The notes below the pieces were generated by a model. The model ran no database searches. It was not told where the DNA came from and saw nothing but the letters and a program-made list of their open reading frames with translations. Below are positions 35,429-48,416 of a DNA stretch of 64,000 nt, one piece after another. Each line of letters starts with the position of its first letter. Positions within the stretch are counted from its first letter, which is position 1. This DNA is from Ignelater luminosus (Eukaryota; Arthropoda; Insecta; Coleoptera; Elateridae), in contig VTPC01089974.1 in assembly GCA_011009095.1 (NCBI GenBank), forward strand, positions 196,058 to 260,057, in the 5' to 3' direction. The position numbers and the translations under genes are program-made.

Positions 35429-37640
35429 ACTTGTTCTCCGCGTTCATTAATAGCCTACCGTCGTTAATACCTTCTGTCTTGTATTTAAAGACTGTTTGTA
35501 TTATTTGTATTCCTTTTGTGTATTTTTATATATTTTCTTGAGATTCTGGTCATCACTATTCTTTTATAAGCAAGAAAGATATAATAATTATCAATGTGTG
35601 TTATCCAACCTTAGTTATTAACATTGGGTAGTACTGCAGTGATTTTGATTAGGCAAGCTATATTTATGAACAGATCATTCTTCTGCAGAAGGCACTGTTA
35701 GTGAATAAGTGAGCCTTCATTAACGTTTCTTTTGCTCAACTTAATCGTTTCTTTGATTTTTTTGACTCAGATGATCAGAACGGTCATAATCTTTACCATT
35801 AGTCATTGTATAGTCAATACTCTTGCATGAAGTGTTCGTACATTTTGTTGGTTCCTGGGTTTGGTTAACTACTTTATAAAAAAAAAGAAGTCTCCTCTAT
35901 AATTTTATACCTACAATCTTGAATGAGGTAATCCAAGTTTAAATCCCTACACAGAATTATTTATTATATTAAGTTTTATATTGTTAACACTAAGGAATTT
36001 TCTTTTGGTGATGTACTTATTAGGCTACAGCATTTTTTACGGAAAATTATTATTCCATCATAAAAATATTTGTTAGGAATATACATCGCACATCCATTAA
36101 AATGCTTTGTTGAAATCAAATAGGATAATGTTCAGCGTTTTGAAGACAAGATAGATTGATAGTACTAATCATGACTTAACATTAAAATACAAAAATATAA
36201 AATTAGCTTGCAGCATTTTTGAAGAGTTTACTGGGATCCGAATTTAAGATCTTTGATCTGTCATGGAAGCAATATTATTTTTGATTACAGTCAAGCAAAT
36301 AGAGTAAAACAATATTTTAGAAAAGTTTTGGAATGTTATGAAAAAACCGAAGGGTCATATCAAGGTCAAAACGTATTTTACGATACAAATGATTATATGT
36401 TCGTGTTCGGCATCAAAAGATCTAATAGATTTTATTACAGACAAACAGAGGATATTTTATACGTTTCCTATCAGATTTCATGTTTAGGTTACAATAGGTT
36501 TTTTGGCAATTATACAAGATTAGACTTTATTATTATCATTATTATTATTGATTTACAGAAGAATCTTAATCCGTAAGTTAAATTAGTCCTAAAAGTTCCA
36601 AAGCAATATTCTGACTCCAAAGTTTGTACTTTATTCCCTATTCAAAATAATATGTACCTTGCTTCAACAAACACCCTGTAGATATTGGTACAAACACTTG
36701 TTGCTTCACACTAATAAATAAAATGGAAAACCAAGATTGGTCTAAAATATATATAAAATAATTTTTTTAATAAAAAGATAATGAATAACTCAGTTATTCA
36801 AAATTACCCTCTTTATAAATACAACCATGGGATTATTTATATTTTATATAACCATAATAAAATTGCAATTACAATAATACTTATTATTAATCAACCGTAA
36901 AAGATAAGATGCTCATAAGATCCTTGAAGTCTACAACTACCTTGCCAACGACTGTTTTTAGAATTTCTAATGATTTATGTTATTCAAAAAAACTGAAACA
37001 AAGTATTTTTTACCTTCGAGTCATTAGCATTGAATGTTGAAATTTTTAGAAGTAATAAGTCACATACCATGCTTGTCGAACATAAAACTAGGGATACAAC
37101 TAATTTAACAATTGTCTTAACTTTTGCAAGGCAGACTTGTTAAGTATCCAAAAAAACATTGCCGGAAAATGATAGTTTAAATTAAAAATAGCTAAAACAA
37201 AATATGGGAAATATCATAGTATAATTTATAACATAACACGACCATTAGGTAAGCGTGCAAATTACAAGTTGTGTAGATAATAAAAAAGTTGAATTCTTTT
37301 ACAGATGCCTATCTTTATTCTTGTCGCATAGTGTTTATGGACGTCAGGTTCACAAATATTTTGTACAAATGGTTAAAGGACAGATAAATGTGATATGTAT
37401 TTCATGTTACTGTAAATTAATATCTGACACTGAAACTTTTTTTTTATTTATAATATAACAAAACACTTTGATTTAGTTATTTATTTAGACAGAAATCTGT
37501 AGTAGTAATAAAATGTAAGATATGTAAGTCAAAATATAATCTATTTCCTTGAAAAGAAAACACAAGAAATTCTTCCCACATTAGGGACACTTTTTTTTTA
37601 TTAACATAACAACAAATCAGGCAATTAGGTTACAGCTCCT
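35429..37640. other. AT-rich stretch, nothing firm
   Basis: A 107-codon ORF at 36,253-36,576 (Tyr/Asn/Ile-rich, ending in a poly-Ile from an ATT run) has no recognised motif. ACACCCTGTA occurs at 36,671 (see the dispersed motif). Confidence 0.45.
36527..36551 (+). repeat. (ATT)n microsatellite
   Basis: TTATTATTATCATTATTATT and one more unit, slightly imperfect. Confidence 0.8.
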
Positions 37641-37651
37641 TAACTTTGTAA

Positions 37652-37710
37652 CAGGGCCGTTCCTATTCGTGCAGGTGGCACACAGGCGGCCGAGGACAAA
37701 ATAGGCGAAA
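37652..37710. mobile_element. Possible hAT-type terminus
   Basis: CAGGGCCGTTCC followed by GGCGGCCGAGG is a GC-rich block in AT-rich DNA. CAGGGCCG is a common start of hAT terminal repeats. No matching end CGGCCCTG was found within several kilobases, so at most one end survives. Confidence 0.3.
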
Positions 37711-38889
37711 ATCCACTGTTGAAACTAAATATTTACGAACTTTTGTTTATGGTAATACAATCTGAAATTGATAAAAGGAACAAACTATTTAGTGTTCATT
37801 AATTTCTTTACTGTAATGCTTGGGATAACTGACCACAAAATCATTAATAAAATGTATTGAAAAAACCCAGAAACTTAAAGAAGTTCTTTGATTTTTACAA
37901 TTACATTATTAGAGCGTAAATCCCAAGTTCTTTGATATAATGTCAGAAACTTGATCTCTATATTTGTATATTAAATAGCAAACATACGATAATCTCTTGT
38001 ATTATACGGCAAGACCAGTTAAAGCTGATGATAAAATGAACTTCGAGAAGCTTTACTGCATCACTAGCCATTAAGGTCGTAGATTTACGTATAATGCTAT
38101 GATTAATAATATCTTACATGTTTTGCATTTATGTAAAAGTAAATTAGTTACCTGGACACTTATTAATATTCCACGTTTATCATATTACCCTCCTTGAACT
38201 ATTATCATTATCACAAATGGAAGTTGGCAAACAGTGCAGTATATAACTTAGAATACCGTTTTATTATTCAATTGAATTTTATCAATAAAACATTGAATAA
38301 CCTTCAGAGGAATAATCTTTAATTGATCTTTTCAATTAAACTATTGACTAACAATTGGAACAAGATCTCGAAAAGTATGAGCAACAACAGGAACCTCATT
38401 GGAAAAGCCACAATTGATTGAAAGTTTAAAATTGTGTGTGGTTTGCTGCTGATAGAACAAATGGAAAAAAATCATTTTCAGCAAAAGAACTGCAAGTTGG
38501 ATTAGCTATTGTGTTAGCATTAAAAACAAAAGCAAGAAAATTGGCGAATGTACCAAATGCTACTCAAACATAAGGAGGAGCTCTTGATCCAAGAAGAAAC
38601 TAGGCCGACTCCCTATTGCATACACAAATAGAGTATTCTTCAGAAAGAGACCGTGAGCTCAAGAAACCCTTTTTGAAATGAAGTAGTTAAATTCCTATTG
38701 TATGTAATAACTGAACTAATGGAAACAACAACAACACCGTCAGTGCTTGTTGCAACAGCTATGGGCGAAAGATCAAATAATGACATCTGGATAAACTTTG
38801 ATACAGCAGCTTATCTACAAGTATTCGTATAATAAAGTTCTGAATATAGTAAAAAAAAACCACACTCTAAGGTTTGAGTAATTTCATTT
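37711..38889. other. AT-rich stretch, possibly the 5' part of the Penelope remnant
   Basis: Between 38,380 and 38,800 plus-strand codons such as those for MYQMLLKHKEELLIQEET are open in short bursts, suggesting decayed coding DNA, but no motif can be assigned. Confidence 0.35.
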
Positions 38890-39300
38890 GGGCAGCAAAT
38901 TTTACCCAAAGGAGTATCATGTGGTAACAGATCCGCCACTCTTTTCAATCATGAGTAACAGCTTAATGGAGGAGTTTTAGACATGGACATTGTGACTAAG
39001 GTACGTCAAAGACATTTATGGCGTTGGAGAATCTCAGTTTCCTACATTCCCTTATCAGTCATATCCCTTTGGTAAAGTCAAAGTCAAAGTCTAACCAACT
39101 ACTACCATTTCTGGATGTCTTCATTCAAAGAAATAGAGGCGGTTAGTTACATAGGCCGCTCCTCTTTTGAGAAATGTTTATTTTTCCAATGTTCAAAACT
39201 TCATCACATTTCTTAGAGTTAGTCAGAGAATTATTTTGGAAATTATTGTGCAACTTGCCACGCATTCGTTACTAACTGTATGTGCTGAAGAGTAACCTCT
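38890..39300 (+). pseudogene. Penelope-like element reverse transcriptase remnant
   Basis: Plus-strand frames give DPPLFSIMSNSLMEEF, a stop, then TWTL, a stop, LRYVKDIYGVGE (about 38,930-39,030), and in another frame NQLLPFLDVFIQRN (39,095-39,136). A later stretch ALTVCAEE-like is followed by SLVKNE. This matches the order of Penelope-type RT: GSPLSPxxANxxMExFE, WxRYVDDxF, LPFLDVxxxRN, and the ALxxCSxExLxxE region. The catalytic YVDD reads YVKD, and there are stops and frameshifts, so the enzyme is dead. No GIY-YIG endonuclease was seen. Confidence 0.62.
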
Positions 39301-42300
39301 TTCACTAGTAAAGAATGAAACCTAGAGAATATCAAAAAGGAAAATGAATTTAAAAGTTTCATCTATGGCACTGTTCTACAAATTTTTACAAAAGTTAGAA
39401 CATTCCAACCTGGGTATGTTGGTAGGACTTTTCTTGATTTTGCTTTATTTCTGCCAACTCTACGTTTTTCAAGGGACTCTTCTTCTCTGGAAAAAACATC
39501 ATTGTCCTCATCAGGTGGCAAATTTATTTCTGATGATGCAGACAGTTCGTCCATATCACGGAACAATGCCATTATCCAGTTTCAATTTTTTAAAAAAAAC
39601 CGGAGCCTCATAGTTTGTAAATCTATAGGAAAGAGATTTTCGGGCATGGTATTACTAATTTTGCTGTAACGTTCAGGGTCCTCAATTCAGAACAGAAAAC
39701 CTTTCTGTCAGCTATTAGTAAAATGGAAAAAGCAGACACTGCTTTTTGCAGAGTTTACAATTTACATATGTGGGCCTTCCAACAATGAAAGAAAATGGCG
39801 AAATACTTAACTGTCTAAGCAATATCAATCGTTTAAGTGTAGTATTATGGAAAAATAATTTACCGTATGTTAACTGTATTTACCTGCACTTACTTGTACC
39901 TACAAAAGATGGATGGAAAAATTCGTAAATGCGTTATTTTTCAAAATTATACAGAATTAGATGTGTATTGTTATGATGTTTCACTAAAGATTTTCTTGTT
40001 TTCTAGAACCTTAATTAACACAATGAAGTTTTGTTCATCAAATAAACTGTGGAAGATACGAAGACCTTTCGATTTTGAGTAAGGAGTTTCCTTTTTAAAA
40101 AAGAAATTTTAAATAAAATAAAAACCTTCAACATTATTCTTCAACGCTTATACAAAAGGTTTTTAACGAATATTTGCAAAACTAAAACTCTCAATTCCTA
40201 TCTCATATACACTTATGTAGGGAATTAAGTAGGGAATTAATTAAGATATAATATCGGCCCAGAGCTAAATAAAATTTGATTTAGTATGTTACGATGATTA
40301 ACTGATACATTCTAAACACGAAATGTTAATGTTAGCACGAGTAAAATTGTTGTAGGCATATGTATTGCCATGGGAGTGTGTAGTAAAAAAACACAAGGAC
40401 GTATCAAGGAAACACTTAAAGCATTTCGCTTCTTCAATTTTTAATTTTTAGAATTAACAGAGATATTTTAATTGGTTCTAACTACTTAAAATTCCCTGGT
40501 TATAAAAATAATTATTTTAATTAAAAAAGGTTACTAGTAGTATTTTAAATATTAGTAATAATTTTTTAGTTTCCTCCTAACAGGAGTTTATATCGAAAAA
40601 AAGTTTCTGGCAAGATGTTTAATTATAGATTTTATTTAAAACTTTAAAATGCTTCAAGAAAGTAATAGAATTATTAATAGTATTAAATCAATTTCCCTTA
40701 AGCTTGTAAGTGTACTTTAATTATAATTCATCTTCATGAAATATGTACATATTCATATTGAAAAGCTGTTGCTTGAGGTATTCCTTACATGGCAAGTTTT
40801 AATAGTTATGTCGACATATTAATTAAATTATATAATAACAATTATTAATGTTATAACAAGATGTAACAACCAATTAATCAGAAACTCCTATTGTTGATGA
40901 ATAAATGTATTTAACCCTGACTTTCAGTCCAGCTAACTACAGAAACGGGAAAATAATTTCTTCTAATATCTGCAGAGATTGTAAATAATATCAAATTCTT
41001 CATGTATAAGGTATAACCTTCACATAAACTCAGTGCCGGATCACTACCGCTTTGTAGCCTACACCATTTGGAATATTATATAACCGGAGACATAAATATT
41101 CGAAATATATATTTAATATTCTAACAATGTAATTCTCAAGCTTTAATAATCAAATGTTAATTTCCAATTTGAATAAGGCAAGGTTAGTTACATTTTTTAG
41201 CACTTTCACCAAAAAGTATTTCAAGTAATTATGGGTTTTCTATATCATCAATCTTTCCAATTTAGTATTTATATTCTGATATGCAATGATAGCATAATAA
41301 TTTACACGATTCCAGTCAGAATTAACCAGAAATGTTCTATTTATTTCTTTTCTTATAGGACTACAAGATGTACTTATACTGCATAAAAAGATCTTCTGAA
41401 GTATAGTAAGTATCTTACCGGTTACAGCGTTCTGCTACTTTTTGAAAGTAGGGATTATGGTATTTATTTTCATCCTCTTATCTCTCGAAAATTTTGCTAT
41501 AAATTTGAACGTGTTTTTCAAATAAACTATAATTTATCATTTAAAAACAAAGGTGGGCCTGTGAATAATTGATTTATTTTGAACAATAAAGGAAATTCCA
41601 TTCCAAATAAAGCTTGTTTTAGTAACACACTAATTTGTAAGCTCTGAACTTGAAAGAATCGGAAGATAATCGTATGTTTATATATTCTTTATAATGTCAG
41701 ACCTTGAATAGCAATTTTTCAACACAGTTAGAATACGAACTACTAAAAGTAATGCCAATAATGAGAGAAACATAAATTGAGAATGTAATAATTACAGGCT
41801 AGCGATAGTTGCCATACTAAAACAGTTACAACTAATTCAGCTTAGTTTTTGTTCCAACGATTGCCTGAACAAATGAAGAATTGAGACTTATATATTTTGC
41901 TGTTGTCAATAAAAACTCTCTTGCTAAAGTATTATTTATATTTTCTAATTCTTTTATGTTTATATAATAGTATTCTATAAAAGGTAATTACTCGATTTTG
42001 AATCTTGGATATATTAGGAATGAAGATGTTTTTACTTGGTTAAGACATAGCTTTTTGTAGAAAATAAAAGTCACGGTGCCAATAAAAACATTAGACTTGT
42101 AATGTCAAGGAGGACAACAAAAGAAAAAAGCGTGCATTTCTGATAATCTAGTTAATGGTATTAAACTATCGAGAGTGCCAGACAAAAGCCTATAAAATGG
42201 AAACCTAAGTTTGAAGAGGGTGCCAAATCTTGCAGTGGATTTTTCAGGTTAAAAGTTACAAATCAACTATGGATAATGCATGAGCATAACCTGTAAAAAC

Positions 42301-43149
42301 TTGACCATACCTTTTAGAGACAAGAGTTTTTAAAGATGAATGACCATTTAAAAAATCCTTAGATCTTGAAATCTTTATACACACATTTTTGTTTATCATT
42401 TTTGATAAAAATAGCACTTCCTAATTCTATTCTTCTTCCGTTGCAAGTAATTTTGAACAAAACAGTAGTAGTAGGCAGATTGCACGTGATAATACATTAT
42501 GGTTCATCTTTCATCAGGTGTTCGAGCTTGAACGGTTAATGAACTTCAAAGCCCATATGTCCTTACAGGGAATTTCGACATTCCGCCGAGCCTATTTTTT
42601 TATTTTATCGAGTATATTCTGATTTGTTACTAAGAATTCTTGAGTATGAAAACCAATTTTGTATAATCCGCATAGTTAATGGATATACTAACTAATAGAT
42701 GTACCTTCATTCAACTAAAAAAATTAAACAGGAGAAATAAGTACAATAATGATTACATAGAAGCAATACAATTTAAATAGAATCTTAATCTGCTATTATG
42801 CTACGACCTATGTAAACACCTTACGGTTGTACTATGGCTTGTGTTGTCAAAACCTCGACTGTAAAACAGCAGAATAAGTAAAAACTTACGGAGTTGGACA
42901 TTTCTGATCTTGAATGGAGTGAATCACAACTTGTTACAAATATGGAAAATTTTGAAAAACAGATTTTTCCTACTTGATGAAGATGAGTTTAAAGAAAGGG
43001 GACAGAATCAAGATTCTAGAGTAGTAAGCTTTGTAGCACATCCTACTATCAGCTTTTTTCCTTCAATGCCTTGGTTGTTTTTAGTATTCTAGGTTGTATA
43101 ACTATATTTATATGATTTTGCCATTCTTTTCTATTTATCTATAGCTTTC
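39301..43149. other. AT-rich stretch, no supported gene
   Basis: Overlapping ORFs at 39,344-39,613 and 39,363-39,572 continue the coding-like look just after the Penelope remnant. The minus one encodes an acidic stretch (NLPPDEDNDVFSREEES) that could be a different element's N-terminus, but this is unproven. The rest, 39.7-43.1 kb, shows only short ORFs. Confidence 0.4.
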
Positions 43150-43880
43150 TTCTAAAAGTTTAACATTGATACCGTCTCTTATTCCCTAATCTCGTATCTT
43201 GTCAGTTCTTCGTATTTCTCATACTGTTGTCAAGTACTCAATTTCCATTGTTTTCAATCTGTGGCACTACTGTACAATACTCTTGATATTGCTAATATTT
43301 CATGCAGATGAATCATGGTATTAGTTGTGGTCTTATTGTTAAGTGTATTATTGATTTTGTTTTATGATCTCCTTCAAACTCATGTATTATGTGATAGTCC
43401 AATATAATTGATACTTATGAGACATCAGTTTCAAGCATTTTTGTTGTGATGGTAATATCATATTTTTTCCTTTTTTTCTGTTGAAACTTCTCTTTTATAT
43501 ATAACTATTATTTTATTTAAGTCATAAATTTGTTTTTGCAGAGCAACTTCTATGAGCACTTGGCCATCGCTATACAGTAGACTATTGAGGTATATGTTCG
43601 TATTTATTTATTTTTTATTCTCTTTAATTTCTTTTTGCCATTTTTGATTACTTCTCTTTTTTGTTATCTCCTTTCTTTGTACTGTTTTTCATCTTTGTCT
43701 TTTCTAAAGTCTTGTACAATATTCAGCTTCTTTCATCGACACAGTCTCTGTTGTGATGTATTCTCTTGAAAACAATGTTGTCGTCCATATAAATCATGTT
43801 TTAGATTATCATGAATAAATCTATCCCAACTTCTTTACTTCGAATTTAACTTCACTACTTACATTATTTTATAGCCATTT
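43150..43880 (-). pseudogene. Non-LTR retrotransposon RT remnant (FADD-box side)
   Basis: Minus-strand reading gives, in order: RSWDRFIHDNLKHDLYGRQ (about 43,835-43,778), the linker before RT; then short EVI and WKKE-like codons; then LLYSDGQVLIEVALQKQIYD followed by LNKII and a VSTEKK block (43,585-43,475); and at 43,203-43,155 DKIRD, GIRDGINVKLLEES. In a large group of insect LINEs these are LLFADDQVL, LQKxxxxLNKI, KISTEKTK and DxIRNExIRxELxV. The catalytic ADD reads SDG, frames change and stops abound. The first half of the RT palm appears deleted between the linker and the FADD box. The strong T excess of the plus strand here is the A-rich coding strand of the element seen from the other side. 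Confidence 0.75.
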
Positions 43881-45867
43881 TCGCATGGATCGTTTTTATC
43901 GTCTATTGCTACTTTTTAATTCCTATGCTATATCTTAATTCCTTTTTTTTCCATGTCTTTGTATCCACATATCAAGTTATTATCTATTTCTTGTTGAACC
44001 TCACCAGTTGCCGATATCTCTTCCAGAAGTTGATTAAGTCACGATTCATACAATCTTTGAAGAATAAAATTAATTATATTTTATAGATTTTATCAAGTAT
44101 TGGTACATTTAACAAGATTTCGTAAGGAGATATTTCAATTGTCCTTCTCAAAAGTAAACAAATTAATCTTAATTGAGGTCGAGTCAAACGGATTTTTACA
44201 TTGTGTTGTTGATAGTTTTTTAATTTACTTGAACGCTTTTCTATTTGTGCAAAATAAAATTACTTTTTAATTTGTAAAATATTTATATTGACAGTTATTA
44301 CGGCGCTATCTAAACTAAACAAATAAATATTTTGTGCTTTTGTTGTTATTTCTATCCTTTTTTTCTTTTAATGTTGTTTTTCTGCTAATGTATTAAACAG
44401 AATACTACCCACTGCAGTTAAATTGAAGAACACCGGTTTGTTTAAATGAAGAAATATAACAAAAACAAGGTAATATAGAATTATACCATGTGCAATAAAT
44501 AAAAATCAGCTATTCCTTCACTTCCACTTTAATCGAGCACACCTTTAGTAATTTGCATATTTCATTATGTATTAATACCAGCGAACATCTTATGGGTAGG
44601 TAACATTCTACATTTTTTTCTAATATAACATACCAACATTTATGCTAAAATTAATTTAATTCTCAGAATTATGAATAATTTTTATTTATTAAAAAAAAGG
44701 AAAACCAATTTCATTCCATCAAAACAAGCAGAAGGAATAATAATAGCCGAAGCTGTAATTTTGTTATTTAAATTATGACAGCACCGACTACTCTTAAAGT
44801 TCACTGATTTTCCTTTCACACGTTGGTTCTTGGTTGTCAAAATTTATTATACGGAACAGATTCTAATCATATGTTTTCTATAATACAAATACATTGTTGA
44901 ATTTGCATATATCTAATTACATATCGTAATTTACGCTTAATTATTAAGCGTCTGTGTAGTACACGGTTAAATTAGTATTTTTGTAATAAAAAGGATTGTT
45001 CTTTCAAGGAGGATTGAATGTTGCTGTTATTCTTATTATATAAGCAGTTTAACATAATGTCATGTAAATTTATTAAAACATTATTAACTGTAAACGAAAT
45101 TGTTATTATTTCTTAATACACCCAGCAATCAACTTAATTCCTCTTTAATTTCGAAAGATTTATTAGAAGGCCTTTAATATTTAATTATACTGCATGCAAT
45201 ATTGAAAAGATCTATTATGAATATATTATTTTTCAAGAAGTTCCATACATGTACATATAACAGAGGTGCAACACATTATTATAAACTGTTTGTCATCCTG
45301 TTATCCTTATCATCCATCTCAGAACATCTTCACAACACATCTTGATTAGTAATCTTATCTACCCTTTAGCAAAATGAACTGATTCACTATATGTTATGAA
45401 GAAGAGGGTATTGTGTAGTTTCGACCCAGTAAAAGAAGCATCGCATTATATTAAATCAGTTTTTTGTCTGTTCAGCACAGTCAGTCTAAAAACTGTCTAG
45501 ATTATAGTTGAAAAGGATATCCTTGTTTTTCTGTAAGTTACCTGTCTTTTCTCCTAACCGTGAAACCGAATTTATATCCGCGCGGAATATAACAAATGAA
45601 GGAGAGAATTTATGAAGGACAAGTTGTTGAATTGTTGGTTACGAGTACTACTAGTTACTATTTTTACTTTTTTATGTTGAGACGATACTTACAATTAAGT
45701 TAAAAAACATCTTGTTGTTTTGCACAATTTTCATTTTTTTTCTATAATCAAATTCGAGAAATTATCAATAAATTGAAAAGGTGTCCGTGTCGATTTTAAG
45801 ATGTCAAATTATTTATAGGTACTAAGATTTTCTGGTTTTTTTAATTCTGCTTTTTCTTTATTTTTAG
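43881..45867. other. AT-rich stretch, nothing firm
   Basis: The first 200 bases may still be LINE sequence. No other signals. Confidence 0.45.
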
Positions 45868-45912
45868 ATCAACACTAATGATATTTTGCTGAACATATAC
45901 CTACAAAGAATG
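45868..45912 (+). other. Candidate microexon, 45 nt
   Basis: A T-rich acceptor (ctgctttttctttatttttag) and a consensus donor ATG|GTGAGT frame 45 bases that are open in phase 0 (INTNDILLNIYLQRM). Length divisible by three would keep the frame whether included or skipped. It fits the phase-0 ORF from 31,117. Chance pairing of acceptor and donor over 45 bases is possible. Confidence 0.3.
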
Positions 45913-46897
45913 GTGAGTAACCACAACTTATACATTGCTGTGAAATGCAAGTTGCATAAGAAATGTAGATCGCAAGTTATAATAGATTTTACAACAGGAA
46001 CTAAAGAAAAGAGTTCCGTACCGATCTCTACAAAAACTTCTCACTTAACTGGTTAGTTACAATTTGAAAATTGAATATTTGATGTTTTTGAAGGTCAAGG
46101 TAATTGAAGCAACACGATATTGCGATTGATGAGCAGTTCTTTCTTTTTTGCCATATCAACATTTTATCTCATATCTGAAAATACGATAATTGGCAGAAAA
46201 GAAAGATTTCGCCGCAAGTAGCATTTTAAACAAAATTTATTATAAACGTGAACGTGACTATCAGTTATAAAGTAACATACCTACTACATAATGAAGATTT
46301 GCCGAAAACATAGTTCTAAATGAGATTCTACAATGACTTAAGAAAAATTTGTTTTAGAAATTAAAATGCTATTATAGATGGACTAGATACTAATGTATGG
46401 AAATGCTTCGTCGGACCTCTCATCTTTAGTTTACAAACATAAAAGTAATATACTAGTCTATATACCTATCCTGGCGTAATTTCTATTACAAAGATATTGT
46501 ACAGTAGACAGAAGTCTCTCTTAATTTTATATTTGTTCGACGCATACCTTGAGACAATAGTTATTACATTTTTGTCGCTTCATTCACGATATTGTAATGC
46601 TTTTAACACGTACCTCGAAGGCACTGATAAAAGCAAAAATATCTTTTTGCGTCATCTTGGTCTTGTAAGCAGGCCTGTTGCAATATCCATTTCTCATCCT
46701 AAAAGAGGGTCGTGTAAAGAAAAGACGTTTCAAGACTCTTTCCAGATTTGATAGTCTCTGGCTTTAGTGTACACATCATTCTCACAAACATAAAAGGATG
46801 TTATTACAACTTGGCGAGAAGCTCCCCACCAGACCATAACAGAGGAAGGGGATTGTCCTTCTGCACCATTTTTCGTTCATCACAGAATAAATAAACG
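45913..46897. other. AT-rich stretch, no supported gene
   Basis: The 84-codon ORF at 46,497-46,751 has no recognised motif; its 3' part is less AT-rich, as is the DNA up to the next element. Confidence 0.4.
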
Positions 46898-47446
46898 TAA
46901 AGGTAGGCATTCACGCACAGTCTGCTTGCAGTTCCAGGACTATACGGTCTGAACTGAAGATCTGAACTGTCGGGCGCCACACATGATTCATTTCCTGAAC
47001 TGGCAGTTTTGGACTGCAGGCAATCTCTGGACTTCACCGTACATGCACATATCCAACAAGAGTTTTGTCAGTCCTGGAGATTCACACAGTAGTAAAACCA
47101 TGTTTAATAAAAGTATCTATTCGGATAAGATCTGCTTTTAATTTTCCATAGACATGGAAGTTGCCGATGCAAATTAATAAATTCAGGTAAAAAGATCGCT
47201 TTATTACTCAGATCTGCCATTATAAAAAGTGATGAAACAATGAGATTTACCAACTAGTTAAAAGTTGGGAACTGAAGACTCGATCTGTAGGTTCTTTTCA
47301 ATACACGTCAGTTTTACGTTCGTTCTAGATAAACTGCAGGTCTAAACCTGTCGACGGCCTGGGTGTGTATTGTAAATATTTAACTGCAGATATGCAAATC
47401 GACGGTTCCGAACTGCAAGCCGACTGTGCGTGAATGCCTACCTTAA
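46898..47446. mobile_element. Harbinger-type MITE with TAA target duplication
   Basis: Inverted ends AGGTAGGCATTCACGCACAG then TC(T/G)GCTTGCAGTTC at 46,901 and, complemented, at 47,443 match over 34 bases with one mismatch. The element (46,901-47,443) is flanked by TAA on both sides (46,898-46,900 and 47,444-47,446). A 3-bp TWA duplication is typical of PIF/Harbinger elements. The interior repeats short words such as GAACTG, ACTGCAG and CTGCAGGT in both orientations and does not code; the 77-codon ORF at 46,804-47,037 runs through its end. The near-identical ends suggest a fairly recent insertion compared with most elements here. Confidence 0.82.
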
Positions 47447-47845
47447 ATTTTATCATTCTGACGGTTGTACTGTTCTTCAATGATAACAATTCTTCTTACA
47501 TTTGAAAAGGATGTGCATAATATGACAATTAGGCATTCTAGGATGATAAAAACCAAAAATGCTTAGCAAAGTTAGCAAAAAAAGATGTATATTATAACCT
47601 TTTGCTGCAAAGTTATTAATTTTTCCATTTTTCTTATTTTCCAGAATTTTTAAAGGCGGAGCTTGCAAAAATATGAAACGCAAATTATTGTAAATAATAT
47701 TGCAACTTTAAATATATTTTCTTGTCAGATATTTTCACTTTTCGTTTTCATTTTTTATTTAATTAATATCTTTTAAGTTTTAAGTACGCCTGTGGTACCA
47801 GACGCAACTGTGGAGTCGAGGAATCTCCTGATATATGTAGTGCTC

Positions 47846-48109
47846 TCATTCGAACTTTTTGATTTTCTCCACTAAGAAGATGATGGTGCATGGTTCCTTT
47901 TGATCTCCAGAGGGATCATGTACCCAAATGATATTGACCTGGTAGTTTTCGACATCTAGAAAATCTGTACGGCTAAAGAAGAGCTTCTTGGCCCTTGGCG
48001 CGCTTGTTCTCCGATTCTATGATGCATAGAATGAAAACTTTTTGGAATACGAGATTACTAGCAAATATGTTTCGATCCCACTAGCTCGAATTTGAAGAGG
48101 AAGCTGATA
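47846..48109 (-). pseudogene. Coding-like fragment of unknown family, one in-frame stop
   Basis: A minus-strand frame is open for about 87 codons from 48,109 to a TGA at 47,846 except for a TAG at 48,017. The part after the TAG has well-mixed codons and reads SRTDFLDVENYQVNIIWVHD then PSGDQKEPCTIIFLVEKIKK. The DNA is less AT-rich than its surroundings. No start codon, splice pair or known domain was identified. It may be a decayed transposon ORF or a processed fragment of a host gene. Confidence 0.35.
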
Positions 48110-48416
48110 TTAAGTTTCCAGATGTTATGGTGTGGGGCGTAGATTATGGTATAGAAAGATACATTTGGAAATACTAGAAACAAAATGAAATTAAAAGATC
48201 CATACTAAACTGATAATCTTTATTGCAATAGTATTTTTCGTAATATCTTCCCTAATTTTATTCATCTTTTTTATTTTTTCCTTATCAACATGAATTTACG
48301 AGAGTACGCGAGTTTTTTTTGGATAACTCTAAAACTGTCTTACAGCAGACTTCTGTCAATAATTTCCACAATGATGAAAAGAGGGTTTAATAACAAATGA
48401 ATAAATATAGTAGTCA

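Noticed and set aside
36253-36576. 107-codon plus-strand ORF
   Set aside because: No start context, no motif, ends in a microsatellite-coded poly-Ile; compatible with chance.
39363-39572. Acidic minus-strand ORF as piggyBac-type N-terminus
   Set aside because: An acidic stretch alone is not diagnostic and no DDD transposase core follows on that strand.
43542-43589. Plus-strand exon with good acceptor and a GTATAT donor, phase-compatible with the exon at 51,442
   Set aside because: The segment is the reverse complement of the YSDG (FADD-box) region of the minus-strand LINE remnant, so the splice-like signals are explained by that element.
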